Shown here one piece after another: positions 36,624-46,431 of a stretch of DNA of 64,000 nucleotides. The DNA comes from RYN-230 sp963837515 (GTDB lineage: Bacteria > Actinomycetota > Actinomycetes > Streptosporangiales > Streptosporangiaceae): contig CAWINT010000013.1 of the NCBI GenBank assembly GCA_963837515.1, forward strand, positions 124,001-188,000, given 5' to 3'. Under the pieces are notes generated by a model. It was not told where the DNA came from. It saw nothing but the letters and a program-made list of their open reading frames with translations, and made no database searches. Position numbers and translations under genes: made by a program. The first letter of the stretch is position 1. The number at the start of each line of letters is the position of its first letter.

Positions 36624-39600
36624 ATGGAATTCCGGGTGCTCGGGCCGATCGAGCTCTGGTCGGCCGGGCAGCAACATGATCTTGGCCCGGCCAGGGTGCG
36701 CCTGGTCCTGGCCATCCTCATGCTGACGCCGCGCACTTTAGTGCCGGCTGACCTGCTGATCGACCGGATCTGGGACACCCGACCGCCGCCCAAGGCGCGG
36801 GAGAGCCTGTCGGTTTACACCACCCGGCTGCGGGGGTCGCTCCGGCAGGCCGTGGGGGACGCCGTCCGGCTGGCCAGCCGGGCCGGCGGCTACGAGCTCG
36901 ATGTCGATCCGGCGGCGGTGGACCTGCATGAGTTTCGCCGGATGCGACGGCAGGCTGATGTGCTGGCCGGTCACGGCGACGGGGAGCAGGCCGCGACCCT
37001 GCTCCGGGAGGCGGACCGGCTGTGGCGCGGGCCCGCCCTGGCCGGCATCTACGGCGACTGGGTGGCCCGGATGCGCGACGGCCTGGCGGAAGAGCGCCGG
37101 GCGGCCATCGCCAAGCGGATCGAGTACGAACTGGAACTGGGACGGCACGCCGAACTCGTGGCTGAGCTACGTCCGCTGCTGGCCCAGTACCCGTTCGACG
37201 AGGCGTTCATCGCGCACCAGATGACGGCCCTGTACCGGAGCGGCCGCCCGGGAGATGCGCTCAGCCTGTACCGGGAAACCCGCCGCCGCCTCATCGAGGA
37301 GCACGGGACCGAGCCCGGTCCGGCGCTGGCCCAACTGCACCAGCGCGTCCTCAGCCACGATCCCCAGCTGGCCGGGCGGCCCGGCGACCGGTGGCCGGCC
37401 CAGCTGCCAGCCCCGGACACGCTCCCGCCCCAGACGGCGGCATTCGTCGGCCGCCAGGCCGAACTGGACCTGCTGACCCGGGAGGACGGCGACGCCCCGC
37501 GGATCAGCGTCATCGAGGGCATGGCCGGCGTGGGCAAGACCGCGCTGGCGCTGCAGGCTGCCCGCACCGTGGCCGCGCAGTATCCGGACGGAATCTACTA
37601 CCTCAATTTCCACACGCACGACCCCGGGCATCCCTCGCTCGGGGCCGCGGAGGCCCTGCACCGCCTGCTCCGCATGCTGACGGCCCCGGGCACCGCCATC
37701 CCGGATTCCCCCGCCGACCAGGCCGCGCTGCTGCGGGCCCAGCTCAGCCGGCGCGGCGCGGTGCTCATCCTGGACGACGCGGCCGAGTACGACCAGGTCG
37801 CCCCGATCCTGCCGACCGCGGGCAGGTCCCTGATCCTGATTACCACCCGGCGCCGGCTGGCCGGCCTGGCCCGGGCCCGCACCCTCACCCTCGACATGCT
37901 GCCCCTGGACGACGCCGTCACCCTGTTCCGCCGCCTGGCCGGGCCGGCCAGCGGCGGTGATGAGAACGACACCGCCACCGCTGTCCGGCTGTGCGGAAAC
38001 CTGCCACTCGCTATCCAGCTCGCCGCCGGCCGGCTGGCGCAGCGCTACCCGGCCCGGCTCGCCGACCTGGTCGAGGAACTGTCGCAGTCCCCGGCCCAGC
38101 TCGCCCGCGCCGACACCGCCAGCCCCGAGCTCAGGTCGGCCTTCGACCTGTCCTACGGGTCGCTCCGACCGGACCACCAGCGTTTCTTCCGGCTGCTGGG
38201 GGTCAATCCGTGCCCGCAAGCCAGCCTGCCGGCCGCCGCCGCACTCGCCGGCGTCAGCCTGGCCGAGGCCGAGCGGGCGTGCAGCGCGCTGCTCGATCAC
38301 CACCTGCTGTCGGCTGCTCCGGCCGGCCAGTTCCGGTGCCACGACCTGATCCGCGAGTACGCCTACGCCCGGGCCGCGCAGGAGGAGTCCCGGGCCGAAC
38401 GCCGCCAGGCCGTCGGCCGGCTGCTGGACTACTACCGGCATACCGCCGACCGGGCTGACCGGGCCCTCGTGCCGTTCCGGCACCGGATGCGGGGCCCTGC
38501 CGCGGACACGCCGCCGGCGCGGCCGGCCTTGCGGACCCAGGCCGACGCGGCCGCCTGGCTGGACCGGGAGTACCGCAACATTCTGCAGGCAGCCCAGTAC
38601 GCGGCCCGGCATGAGTGGAAGCAGGTATGCGCTGACCTCATCCACGCCCTGGGCGGCTTCATGGAGATCAGGACGTACTGGGAAGAGGCGGCCGCGGCCC
38701 ACGCCCTGGCCCTGCAAGCCAGCCGCGACCTCCGGGACCCAGCGCGGATCGCGCGTGCGTCCCTGGAGCTCAGCGCGGTCAACCAGCAGACCGGCCGGCA
38801 CGAGGCGGCACTGCGGCTGGCCGAGGACGCGGCCGAGATCTACCGGTCCCTCGGGGAGCCGCGCGGGGTGGCCGAAGCCCTGGATCACATCGCCACTGCT
38901 CACCAGCGGGCGGGCCGTTCCCGGGAAGCCCTGGCCCACCTGCGCGAGGCACGGCTGCTGTTCGGCGAGGTGGACGACTGCCGCGGTGTGGCCAACACAC
39001 TCAGCCATTCCGGGATCGCCTCCTGGCAGCTTGGCCGCTACCGCGATGCCATGCAGAACCTGCACGACGCGCTCACGCTGTACCGCCGCACCGGCGACCG
39101 GCGGGGCGAGGCCAAGACGCTGAGCAATCTGGGCCGGATGCAGCTGTCATTCGGTTACCACCGGGACGCCATCGAGGCGTACCAGCAGTCCCTGGAAATA
39201 TTCCGCGAGATAGGCGGCCCGCAAAACGAGGCCATCCTGCACCACAACATCGGGTCGGTCTACTGCTACAAGGGCAGTTACGGGGAAGGCATCACCGCGT
39301 ACCGGCGCGCCCTGGCCATCTACCACACCATCGGCGACTTCCGCAACGAGGCCGACGTGCTCAGTGACATCGGCACCGCTTACCAGGAGGCCGAAAGTTA
39401 CGACGAGGCGCTGATCTACCACCAGAAGTCCGCCGCGATCGCTGAGGAGATCGGCGACCTGGCCCAGCAGGTGGCCGCGCGGCGCGGGATAGCCGGGGCG
39501 CGCCGCGGCGCCGGAGGCTGCAGCGAGGCCCTGGCCCATTACCAGGGCGCGCTGAAGCTGGCCCGCGAGATCGGTGACCCGTACGAAGAGGCCAAGATCC

Positions 39601-39782
39601 TCGAAGGGATCGCGGAAACGACGCTGAGCACCGGGCGGCCCGACGCGGCGCGGATCTTCATGCGCCAGGCGCTCGACATCTTCGAGCAGCTGGGGGTGCC
39701 CGAGGCGGAATCGGCGCGGATCCGGGTCGAGGCCATGAGCTCCCCCCTCGGCCACGCGCCGCAGCGCGCCGCCCTGGGCTGA
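36624..39782 (+). CDS. AfsR/SARP-type regulator: BTAD, NB-ARC ATPase and TPR domains
   Basis: 1052 residues. The N-terminus (EFRVLGPIELWSAGQQ) is the OmpR-type DNA-binding domain of SARP proteins, followed by the bacterial transcriptional activation domain to about residue 255. An NB-ARC/STAND ATPase has Walker A GMAGVGKTALALQAA near 300 and Walker B VLILDDAAEY near 380. From about 680 there are many tetratricopeptide repeats (EALAHLREARLLFGEV and similar). Such regulators control secondary metabolism or development in actinomycetes. No biosynthetic cluster is adjacent, so it looks like a global-type regulator. Two copies of a palindrome lie upstream. Confidence 0.9.
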   Translation: MEFRVLGPIELWSAGQQHDLGPARVRLVLAILMLTPRTLVPADLLIDRIWDTRPPPKARESLSVYTTRLRGSLRQAVGDAVRLASRAGGYELDVDPAAVDLHEFRRMRRQADVLAGHGDGEQAATLLREADRLWRGPALAGIYGDWVARMRDGLAEERRAAIAKRIEYELELGRHAELVAELRPLLAQYPFDEAFIAHQMTALYRSGRPGDALSLYRETRRRLIEEHGTEPGPALAQLHQRVLSHDPQLAGRPGDRWPAQLPAPDTLPPQTAAFVGRQAELDLLTREDGDAPRISVIEGMAGVGKTALALQAARTVAAQYPDGIYYLNFHTHDPGHPSLGAAEALHRLLRMLTAPGTAIPDSPADQAALLRAQLSRRGAVLILDDAAEYDQVAPILPTAGRSLILITTRRRLAGLARARTLTLDMLPLDDAVTLFRRLAGPASGGDENDTATAVRLCGNLPLAIQLAAGRLAQRYPARLADLVEELSQSPAQLARADTASPELRSAFDLSYGSLRPDHQRFFRLLGVNPCPQASLPAAAALAGVSLAEAERACSALLDHHLLSAAPAGQFRCHDLIREYAYARAAQEESRAERRQAVGRLLDYYRHTADRADRALVPFRHRMRGPAADTPPARPALRTQADAAAWLDREYRNILQAAQYAARHEWKQVCADLIHALGGFMEIRTYWEEAAAAHALALQASRDLRDPARIARASLELSAVNQQTGRHEAALRLAEDAAEIYRSLGEPRGVAEALDHIATAHQRAGRSREALAHLREARLLFGEVDDCRGVANTLSHSGIASWQLGRYRDAMQNLHDALTLYRRTGDRRGEAKTLSNLGRMQLSFGYHRDAIEAYQQSLEIFREIGGPQNEAILHHNIGSVYCYKGSYGEGITAYRRALAIYHTIGDFRNEADVLSDIGTAYQEAESYDEALIYHQKSAAIAEEIGDLAQQVAARRGIAGARRGAGGCSEALAHYQGALKLAREIGDPYEEAKILEGIAETTLSTGRPDAARIFMRQALDIFEQLGVPEAESARIRVEAMSSPLGHAPQRAALG

Positions 39783-40001
39783 CCGCCCGCACCCCGCGCA
39801 CGCCGGGCCAGTCCCGTCCGACGCCGGGCCAGCCCGCCCCGTCCCGCCCCCGGCTGCCCAGCCCCCGAGGCCAACCGTAATGGTCCGTAATACCACGATG
39901 ACCTGCATGGCAAGGTAACCGTCAAGGTGACCGTCCGGGTGGACCGCGCACGCTGGCCTCAGCCGCAGCAGCGAGAACCGCTGGCGGCCAGGAGGCGCCC
40001 C

Positions 40002-40808
40002 ATGCAGCACCTCATGAGCCCCCCGGAGTGGGGCCTGCTGGCCGGGCTGACCGGCCTGCTCGGCTACCTCCCCTACCTGCGGGACGCCTGGCGGCGGACC
40101 AGCGACCCCGATCCGGCGGCCTGGCTGATCTGGACGGTGGAGTACTGCGTCCTGCTGGCCGCGCAGGCCGCCCAGCATCCCCCGTGGCCCGCGCTGAGCC
40201 TGGCCGCGCTGCAACTGGCCGGCACGGCCGGGGTGCTGGCCGTACTCGCCACCCGGGGCGGGCGCTGGCGGTTCGGCGTGGTGCGCTGGCTCATGCTCGG
40301 CGGCGCGGCCGCCGTCATGGCGGCCTGGCCGTTCGCCCACGACCCCGGGCTCACCATGTGCCTCGCCCTCGCCGCCGAGGGGGCGGGGATGGTGCTGGTC
40401 ATCCTGGGCACCTACCGGCATCCGGCCGGCGAGACCCTGGTGACCTGGCAGGCGTTCACCGTGGCCGGCGCGCTCGACCTGCCCGCGCTGCGCTACGACG
40501 CCCCCCGGCTGCTGTACCTCTACCCGGCGTTCTTCATCCTCATGGGCGCCGCGGTGCTGGCCGCCGCGGCTCTCGGCACCCGGGCCGGGCGGCGCGCCGC
40601 CCGGCGCCAGCGCCGCCTTGAGGCAGCGGACCTCCGGGCCGCCGCCGCGGCCGGGCCATCCCGGCTGGTGGACGGGCTGCCCTGGACCCGCGACGAGCTG
40701 CCCCGGGCGCTGGCCGAGCTGCCCCCGGCGGCCGACGAACTGCCCCGCCCCACCGGCGAGCTGTCCTGGGAACGGCTGCGGGAGGCTTCCCGGGAGCGCG
40801 CCCGCTGA
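40002..40808 (+). CDS. multi-pass membrane protein of unknown function
   Basis: 268 residues from ATG 40002, chosen for the AGGAGG site about eight bases upstream. Six or seven hydrophobic segments cover residues 5-190 (for example WGLLAGLTGLLGYLPYL and LYPAFFILMGAAVLAAAALG). The tail is a charged, helical stretch with repeated DELP-like units (TRDELPRALAELPPAADELP). The LLGYLPYLRDAW start recalls small PQ-loop-like membrane proteins. Function unknown. Confidence 0.65.
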   Translation: MQHLMSPPEWGLLAGLTGLLGYLPYLRDAWRRTSDPDPAAWLIWTVEYCVLLAAQAAQHPPWPALSLAALQLAGTAGVLAVLATRGGRWRFGVVRWLMLGGAAAVMAAWPFAHDPGLTMCLALAAEGAGMVLVILGTYRHPAGETLVTWQAFTVAGALDLPALRYDAPRLLYLYPAFFILMGAAVLAAAALGTRAGRRAARRQRRLEAADLRAAAAAGPSRLVDGLPWTRDELPRALAELPPAADELPRPTGELSWERLREASRERAR

Positions 40809-40903
40809 CGCCGTTCCTCCATCTGGCCGCCACACCGGCTGCGCCGCCGGTGCACCCGGCCCGGCTTGGCTGGGCGGCGAGCAGAGGAGCAGAGGAGCAC
40901 ACG

Positions 40904-41416
40904 ATGGCAACACCGATCATGGAACTGCAGGCGGTGCAGACCTACCGGGTCTTCATCCGGGCGTCCGCGGGGGACGTGTGGGACGCGCTCACCCGGCCGG
41001 GGTGGACCCAGCAGTACGGCTACCGGATGGCCGCGCAGTACGACCTGCGCCCGGGCGGCCGCTACCTGGCCTTCGCCACCGGCCCGATGCGGATCCGCGG
41101 TGCCGCGGACCTGGCCGCCGAAGGGGAGGTGGTGTACGCCGACCCGCCGCGCCGCCTGGTGCACACCTGGCACCCGCTGCTGGACGCCGACACGATCACC
41201 GAAGGCGAGACCCGGCTGACCTGGGAAATAGCCGAGGACGACGGTGGCGGGGTGAGCTGCCTGACGGTCACGCACGACCTGACCGGGGCCCCGGGCACCG
41301 CCGCCCTGGCGGCCGGCGCCGCGCCCCGCGAGCAGCCGGGGCTGCGCGGTGGCTGGGCGTGGGTGCTCAGCGACCTGAAATCGCTGCTCGAGACCGGCCG
41401 TCCGCTGGCCCGCTGA
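40904..41416 (+). CDS. SRPBCC/AHSA1-family protein
   Basis: 170 residues from ATG 40904 with GAGGAG seven bases upstream. The Bet v1/START-like fold pattern is typical: VFIRASAGDVWDALTRPGWTQQ at the N-terminus, LRPGGRYL in the middle and GGWAWVLSDLKSLLETG at the end. Members of the AHSA1 group bind hydrophobic ligands or act as Hsp90-ATPase-like partners; some are linked to ArsR regulators, but none is adjacent here. Role unknown. Confidence 0.8.
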   Translation: MATPIMELQAVQTYRVFIRASAGDVWDALTRPGWTQQYGYRMAAQYDLRPGGRYLAFATGPMRIRGAADLAAEGEVVYADPPRRLVHTWHPLLDADTITEGETRLTWEIAEDDGGGVSCLTVTHDLTGAPGTAALAAGAAPREQPGLRGGWAWVLSDLKSLLETGRPLAR

Positions 41417-41574
41417 CCGGAACCGCCCGCCGGCCGCCGCGCGTCGGCCGCCGGCCGGGCCGCCGATCAGCGGCTGATCAGGCCTGGGCGCGGCGGCCTC
41501 GCCGGACTTATGGTGGCAACCGGAGCACGAGACGCGGGAGCACGCGCGCGTCCTAGCGCAGACCGGGAGGGTCG

Positions 41575-42690
41575 ATGAAGACCAGGGCCGCAGTCCTGCG
41601 GGGAGTCGGCAAGGATTGGGAGGTCACCGAGCTTGACCTGGATCCCCCGAAGGCCGGGGAGGTGCTGATCCGGTACGTGGCGGCCGGGTTGTGCCACTCC
41701 GACGAGCACCTGCGGAACGGCGACCTGGCGCCGCGGTTCCCGGTGGTCGGCGGGCACGAGGGCGCCGGGATCATCGAGGAGGTCGGGCCGGGGGTGACCC
41801 GGCTGCAGCCCGGCGACCACGTGATCTGCTCGTTCCTGCCGGTCTGCGGGCACTGCCGGTGGTGTTCCACGGGCAAGTCGAACCTGTGCGACCTGGGCGC
41901 GACCATCCTGGTGGGCTCGCTGCCGGACGGCACGTTCCGGTTCCACGGCGGTGGCGAGGACTTCGGCGGCATGTGCATGCTGGGCACCTTCGCCGAGCGC
42001 GCGGTCATCTCGGAGAGCTCGGCCATCAAGGTCGCGGAGGACCTGCCGCTGGACAAGGTGGTGCTGATCGGCTGCGGGGTGCCGACCGGGTTCGGCTCGG
42101 CGGTGCACGCCGCGGCCACCGAGCCGGGTGACACCATCGCGATCTACGGGATCGGCGGCATCGGCATCAACGCGGTGCAGGGCGCCGCGCTGGCCGGGGC
42201 GCGCAACGTCGTGGCCATCGACCCGCTGGCCAACAAGCGCGAGGCCGCCGAGCAGCTGGGCGCCACGCACAGCGTCGCGACCGCGGCGGAAGCCCAGCAG
42301 CTGATCACCGAGCTGACCCGCGGGGTGGGCGCGGACAAGGCCATCGTCACCGTCGGCGTGGTCGACTCCGAGGTGGTCACCAACGCGTTCCACGCGATCC
42401 GCAAGGGCGGCACCGTGGTGGTGACCGGGCTGGCCGATCCGGCCAAGAACACCATCGAGCTGCCCGGCGCGCTGCTCACCCTGTTCGAGAAGCGGATCCA
42501 GGGCAGCCTGTTCGGCTCGGGCGACCCGTTCCACGACATCCCGCGGATGGTCGAGCTGTACCAGTCCGGCGACCTCAAGCTGGACGAGCTGATCACCAGC
42601 ACCTACACCCTGGACGAGGTCAACCAGGGCTACCAGGATCTGCTGGACGGCAAGAACGTCCGCGGCGTGATCCTGCACTCCGCTTCCTAA
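41575..42690 (+). CDS. zinc-dependent alcohol dehydrogenase, NDMA-dependent type
   Basis: 371 residues. Catalytic zinc ligands lie in LCHSDEHL and GGHEGAG. The structural zinc site CGHCRWCSTGKSNLC has four Cys, and the NAD-binding loop is YGIGGIGINAVQGA. Length and the segment FHGGGEDFGGMCMLGTFAE match the actinobacterial class whose tightly bound cofactor is reoxidised by N,N-dimethyl-p-nitrosoaniline in vitro and by mycofactocin in vivo. No mycofactocin genes are in the window. It would oxidise alcohols or aldehydes. Confidence 0.88.
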   Translation: MKTRAAVLRGVGKDWEVTELDLDPPKAGEVLIRYVAAGLCHSDEHLRNGDLAPRFPVVGGHEGAGIIEEVGPGVTRLQPGDHVICSFLPVCGHCRWCSTGKSNLCDLGATILVGSLPDGTFRFHGGGEDFGGMCMLGTFAERAVISESSAIKVAEDLPLDKVVLIGCGVPTGFGSAVHAAATEPGDTIAIYGIGGIGINAVQGAALAGARNVVAIDPLANKREAAEQLGATHSVATAAEAQQLITELTRGVGADKAIVTVGVVDSEVVTNAFHAIRKGGTVVVTGLADPAKNTIELPGALLTLFEKRIQGSLFGSGDPFHDIPRMVELYQSGDLKLDELITSTYTLDEVNQGYQDLLDGKNVRGVILHSAS

Positions 42691-42701
42691 CGAAACTCCT
42701 C

Positions 42702-43642
42702 GTGGCCACTGCTACTCCCGGCGCCGCCCCGCCCATCGTGGGGCTGCGCCGGGAGCGCGAGGTGCTCAGCGTTGCCCTGGCCGCGGGCCTGGCACGTGGT
42801 GCTGGAGGGGCCGCCGGGGACCGGCAAGTCCACCCTGCTGCGGGACATCGCCCGGCAGGCGGGCCAGGACGTGGTGTTCGCCGAGGGCAACGCCGAGCTG
42901 ACCCCGGCCCGGCTGGTGGGGCAGTACGACCCGGCCCAGGTGCTGGCCGCGGGCTACGTCCCGGCCAGCTTCAGCGACGGGCCGCTGCTGCGCGCGATGC
43001 GCTCCGGTGCCCTGCTCTACCTGGAGGAGTTCAACCGGATCCCGGAGGAGACGCTCAACGTCCTGATCACCGTGCTGGCCGAAGGCGAGATCGCGGTGCC
43101 CCGGCTCGGCCCGGTGCCGGCCGACCCGGGGTTCCGGCTGGTCGCCGCCATGAACCCGTTCGACGCGATCGGCACCGCCCGGGTGAGCCAGGCCGTCGCC
43201 GACCGGATCTGCCGGGTCGTGCTCGGCTATCAGGACGCCGCCGCCGAACGGGAGATCACCAGCGCGGTGACCGCCGGACGGGGCCCGGTGGTGGAGTTCG
43301 CGGTGCGCCTCACCCGGGCCACCCGCGAGCACCCCGACCTGCGGATGGGCGCGTCGGTCCGGGGCGCGATCGACCTGGTGCTGCTGCTGACCGGCCTGGG
43401 CCTGGCTCCGCGGGGAGGAGGGGATCACCCGGGGCAGCGCCCGGGACGCTGCGTACGCCGCCCTGTCCGGCCGGATCCGGCTCGCGGACGGCTGCGACCG
43501 CACCCCCGAATCGGTCCTCGACGACCTGCTGGAAGCGTTGTGGCCGGACGAATCGCCACCGGCGCCCGGCGAGCCCGCCCCGGGTGACTCCGCGTCCCCG
43601 GACGGCCGGGGACAACTGGACGGCCGGGGAAAAGCAGTGTGA
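42702..43642 (+). pseudogene. MoxR-type AAA+ ATPase, two frameshifts
   Basis: Start GTG 42702 gives VATATPGAAPPIVGLRREREVL; near 42795 the frame shifts into HVVLEGPPGTGKSTLLRDIA (Walker A). The middle is normal: ALLYLEEFNRIPEETLN (Walker B), VAAMNPFD (sensor 1) and MGASVRGAIDLVLL (sensor 2). Near 43410 a second shift restores EEGITRGSARDAAYAALSG and a C-terminus ending at 43642, overlapping the VWA gene start by four bases. MoxR ATPases work with VWA proteins as chaperones for metal or cofactor insertion. The intact motifs suggest the shifts are recent or are errors. Confidence 0.78.
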
Positions 43643-44691
43643 GCCCGGCGGGGACCGCCCCCGGAGCGGACCGCGGCGGCTCTGCACACGCCCCGCCCCC
43701 ACCGGGGGCCGGTCGCGGCCCAGGCACTCCTCCCGGCCGCCGCGCCCGCCCGGACCAGCGGCCGGTGCATCCCCCGGCCCGCTCCGCCTCCCGCCGCGAC
43801 CGGCTGCGCGGCACCGGCCGGCGCAGCACCGGGCGGGCCGAACTGGCGGCCCGGCACCCCTCCTTCGCGGCGGTCTCCCCGGCGGCCGGCCAGCTCGACC
43901 GGGACGCGTTCGCGGCGCTCCTGGCCGCCGACCCGGACGCCGCCGTGCTGCTGCTGGCCGACCTGGCCCGGGCCACCGACGCGCAGCTCCGCGCGATCGC
44001 GCGGGCGATGGCGGCCCGGGTGTTCTTCCGGCTGGCCCGTGACGGGACCCGGCCCGCCCGCGGTGCCCGGCGGCTCGGCCCCGGCGCCGCCGAGGGCGAC
44101 CTGGACCTGGACCGGACGCTAGACCGGCTGGGCGGGGCCTGGCCGCCGGACCCCGGCGAGCTGGTCACCTCCCGCTGGCAGGCGCGATCGCGGGCCGTGT
44201 GCCTGCTCCTGGACACCAGCGGCTCGATGTCCGGGCCGGCCGTGGCGATCGCCGCGGTCGCGGCGGCCAGCCTGGTCATCGCCGCCGACGGGGTGCTGGC
44301 CCCGGGGATCGTCGCGTTCAGCGGCGGGGTCAGCGTGCTGCAGCCGGTGGGCCGCCGCCGGCCGGCCGCCGACCTCCTCGGCGACCTGCTGGCGCTGCGC
44401 GGTCACGGGATGACCGACCTGGCGGCCGCGCTGCGCGCCGCGGCCGGGCAGCTGGCGGCCGCCCCGGCGGGCCAGCGCGTCGTGCTGCTGATGTCGGACT
44501 GCCTGCCCACCGCGGGCGGTGACCCGGCCGCCGCCCTGGACGGGATCGACCGGGTGCACGTGATGTGCCCGGCAACGGCCGTTAGGGGGGAAGGGGCAGC
44601 GGAGGTGCTGGCCCGCCGCGGGCGCGGGCAGTGCCTGCCGGTGCGGCGGGCCGCCGACGTCGCTCCCGCGCTCACCTGCCTGCTGGCCTGA
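43639..44691 (+). CDS. VWA-domain protein, partner of MoxR ATPase
   Basis: 350 residues from GTG 43639, which overlaps the ATPase stop. The first 60 residues are Pro/Arg-rich and probably disordered. The VWA domain begins with the metal-ion-dependent adhesion site LLLDTSGSMSG (DxSxS) near residue 190, with the later MIDAS Thr in GHGMTDLAAAL and Asp in LMSDCLPT. With the MoxR protein it would form a chaperone-like complex for assembling or activating another protein, commonly a metalloenzyme. The upstream alcohol dehydrogenase is a candidate client (inference). Confidence 0.82.
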   Translation: MSPAGTAPGADRGGSAHAPPPPGAGRGPGTPPGRRARPDQRPVHPPARSASRRDRLRGTGRRSTGRAELAARHPSFAAVSPAAGQLDRDAFAALLAADPDAAVLLLADLARATDAQLRAIARAMAARVFFRLARDGTRPARGARRLGPGAAEGDLDLDRTLDRLGGAWPPDPGELVTSRWQARSRAVCLLLDTSGSMSGPAVAIAAVAAASLVIAADGVLAPGIVAFSGGVSVLQPVGRRRPAADLLGDLLALRGHGMTDLAAALRAAAGQLAAAPAGQRVVLLMSDCLPTAGGDPAAALDGIDRVHVMCPATAVRGEGAAEVLARRGRGQCLPVRRAADVAPALTCLLA

Positions 44692-44929
44692 GCCTGGGCG
44701 TCACCCGGCGAGGATTCCTCGGTGACCAGCGGGCGCCGGGCCCGGCCGCGCGGGCCGGCGGCCGTCAGCCGGCCGGGGCCGGCCCCGGGTGAGGGCCAGG
44801 TCGGTCACGGCGGCTCCTTTGCCAGCGGACGGCAGACCAGCGGGTGGCAGACAGGTAACGCGGGACGCGGAGCTGAACACGGGCCGGCGCGCCGCCGAAC
44901 CGTCCGGACGGGGACGTAGGTTGGTGGCC

Positions 44930-46360
44930 GTGGCGACTACTTCTCAGCCGGGGAAGCCCGGTTCCGGCCTTGGGCCGACGGCGTTCGTCCTGTTCGGCGC
45001 GACCGGGGATCTGGCCAAGCGGCTGGTGCTGCCCGCGTTCTACCGGCTGGCGACCGAGGGGCTGCTGCCGCGGCACTGGCTGCTGGTCGGCAACGGCCGC
45101 GGCGACGTGACCCACGAGGACTTCCGCGGCCACGTACACGACGTGCTCACCGAGTTCGGCCCGGAGCCGGAGCCGAAGGAGTGGACGGCGTTCGCCGAAC
45201 GGCTCTACTTCGCGGGCGGCGGCTTCAGTTCCGAGAGCCCGGGCAGCCTGCTGGACGTCCTCGGCGAGAGCCGCCGCACGCTGGGCGAGGACGCGCAGTT
45301 GGTGCACTACCTGGCCGTGCCGCCGGTCGCCTTCTCCGGGCTGACCCAGGCCCTGGGCCAGCACGGGCTGGTCAAGGGCGCCCGCGTGGTGTACGAGAAG
45401 CCGTTCGGCACCTCGGCGGACAGCTTCCGCGAGCTCGACCAGGTGGTCCACTCCGTGCTGGACGAGCAGCAGGTGTACCGGATCGACCACTTCCTGGGCA
45501 AGGAAGCCACCCAGGACCTGCATCTGCTGCGGTTCGCCAACGCCTCGTCGGCGGCCTACTGGAGCCGGGAGCACATCGAGTCGGTGCAGATCGACGTGCC
45601 CGAGACGCTGGGCATCGACGACCGGGCCCAGTTCTATGACGCCACCGGCGCGGTGCTGGACATGCTGGTCACGCACCTGTTTCAGGTGGCCGCCGAGGTG
45701 GCCATGGAGCCCCCGGCCAGCCTGCGGCCGCTCGACCTGCAGGCCGCCCGGGAGACGGTGATCAACTGCTTCCGGCCACTGGACCCGGCCGAGGTGGTGC
45801 TAGGCCAGTTCGACGGCTACCGGTCCGTCCCGGGCGTGGACGCGCAGTCCAGCCGGGACACCTTCGTCGCCGCCCGGCTGTGGATCGACAACGACCGCTG
45901 GCGCGGCGTGCCGTTCTACCTGCGCACCGGTAAGCGGATGGCCGATTCGCAGCAGCGGGTCAGCCTCCTGCTCCGCGAGCCGCCCGGGCCGCTGGCCGGG
46001 CAGCTGCCCCAGCCGGGGAACGTGCTGTCGTTCTCGCTGGCCGGCGACGGGGAGATCGTCCTGTCGCTGGTGGCGAAGAAGCCCGGCCCGACGCTGGACC
46101 TCGACATCGCCCAGGCGACGATCCCGCTGGCCAGCCTGCACGGCGCCGACCCGCTGCCGCCCTACGTGCGGCTGATCCACGACGTGCTGCTCGGTGACCG
46201 GTCCCTCTTCACCCGCCCGGACGGTCTGGCCGCGGTGTGGCAGGTGGCCGGGCCGGTGCTGTCCAGCCCGTCCCCGGTCCGGCCGTACACCCCGGGCTCC
46301 TGGGGCCCGGCGGAGGCGGCCGAGCTGATCGCGCCCGGGCGGTGGCTGCTCGGCCAGTGA
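44930..46360 (+). CDS. zwf: glucose-6-phosphate dehydrogenase
   Basis: 476 residues. GTG 44930 is preferred to GTG 44924 because GTAGG is then about nine bases upstream. The NADP loop FGATGDLAKRLVLPAFYRL, KPFG and the substrate signature RIDHFLGKEATQD are complete. It oxidises glucose-6-phosphate, feeding the pentose phosphate pathway. The gene stands apart from opcA, tal and tkt, so it may be a second copy. A small hairpin follows. Confidence 0.93.
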   Translation: MATTSQPGKPGSGLGPTAFVLFGATGDLAKRLVLPAFYRLATEGLLPRHWLLVGNGRGDVTHEDFRGHVHDVLTEFGPEPEPKEWTAFAERLYFAGGGFSSESPGSLLDVLGESRRTLGEDAQLVHYLAVPPVAFSGLTQALGQHGLVKGARVVYEKPFGTSADSFRELDQVVHSVLDEQQVYRIDHFLGKEATQDLHLLRFANASSAAYWSREHIESVQIDVPETLGIDDRAQFYDATGAVLDMLVTHLFQVAAEVAMEPPASLRPLDLQAARETVINCFRPLDPAEVVLGQFDGYRSVPGVDAQSSRDTFVAARLWIDNDRWRGVPFYLRTGKRMADSQQRVSLLLREPPGPLAGQLPQPGNVLSFSLAGDGEIVLSLVAKKPGPTLDLDIAQATIPLASLHGADPLPPYVRLIHDVLLGDRSLFTRPDGLAAVWQVAGPVLSSPSPVRPYTPGSWGPAEAAELIAPGRWLLGQ

Positions 46361-46361
46361 C

Positions 46362-46387
46362 CGCGGCGCGATCGGTGACGCGCCGCG
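46362..46387 (+). terminator. hairpin after zwf
   Basis: A 9-bp GC stem (CGCGGCGCG paired with CGCGCCGCG) with an 8-base loop, two bases after the stop. Confidence 0.55.
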
Positions 46388-46431
46388 ATCAGGTGTAGCC
46401 GCCCGGCGCCGCGGTGTGGCAGCGTTGGCTC

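Noticed and set aside
36624..42690. Biosynthetic gene cluster controlled by the AfsR-type gene
   Set aside because: Neighbours are a membrane protein, an SRPBCC protein and an alcohol dehydrogenase; no synthase, tailoring or export genes.
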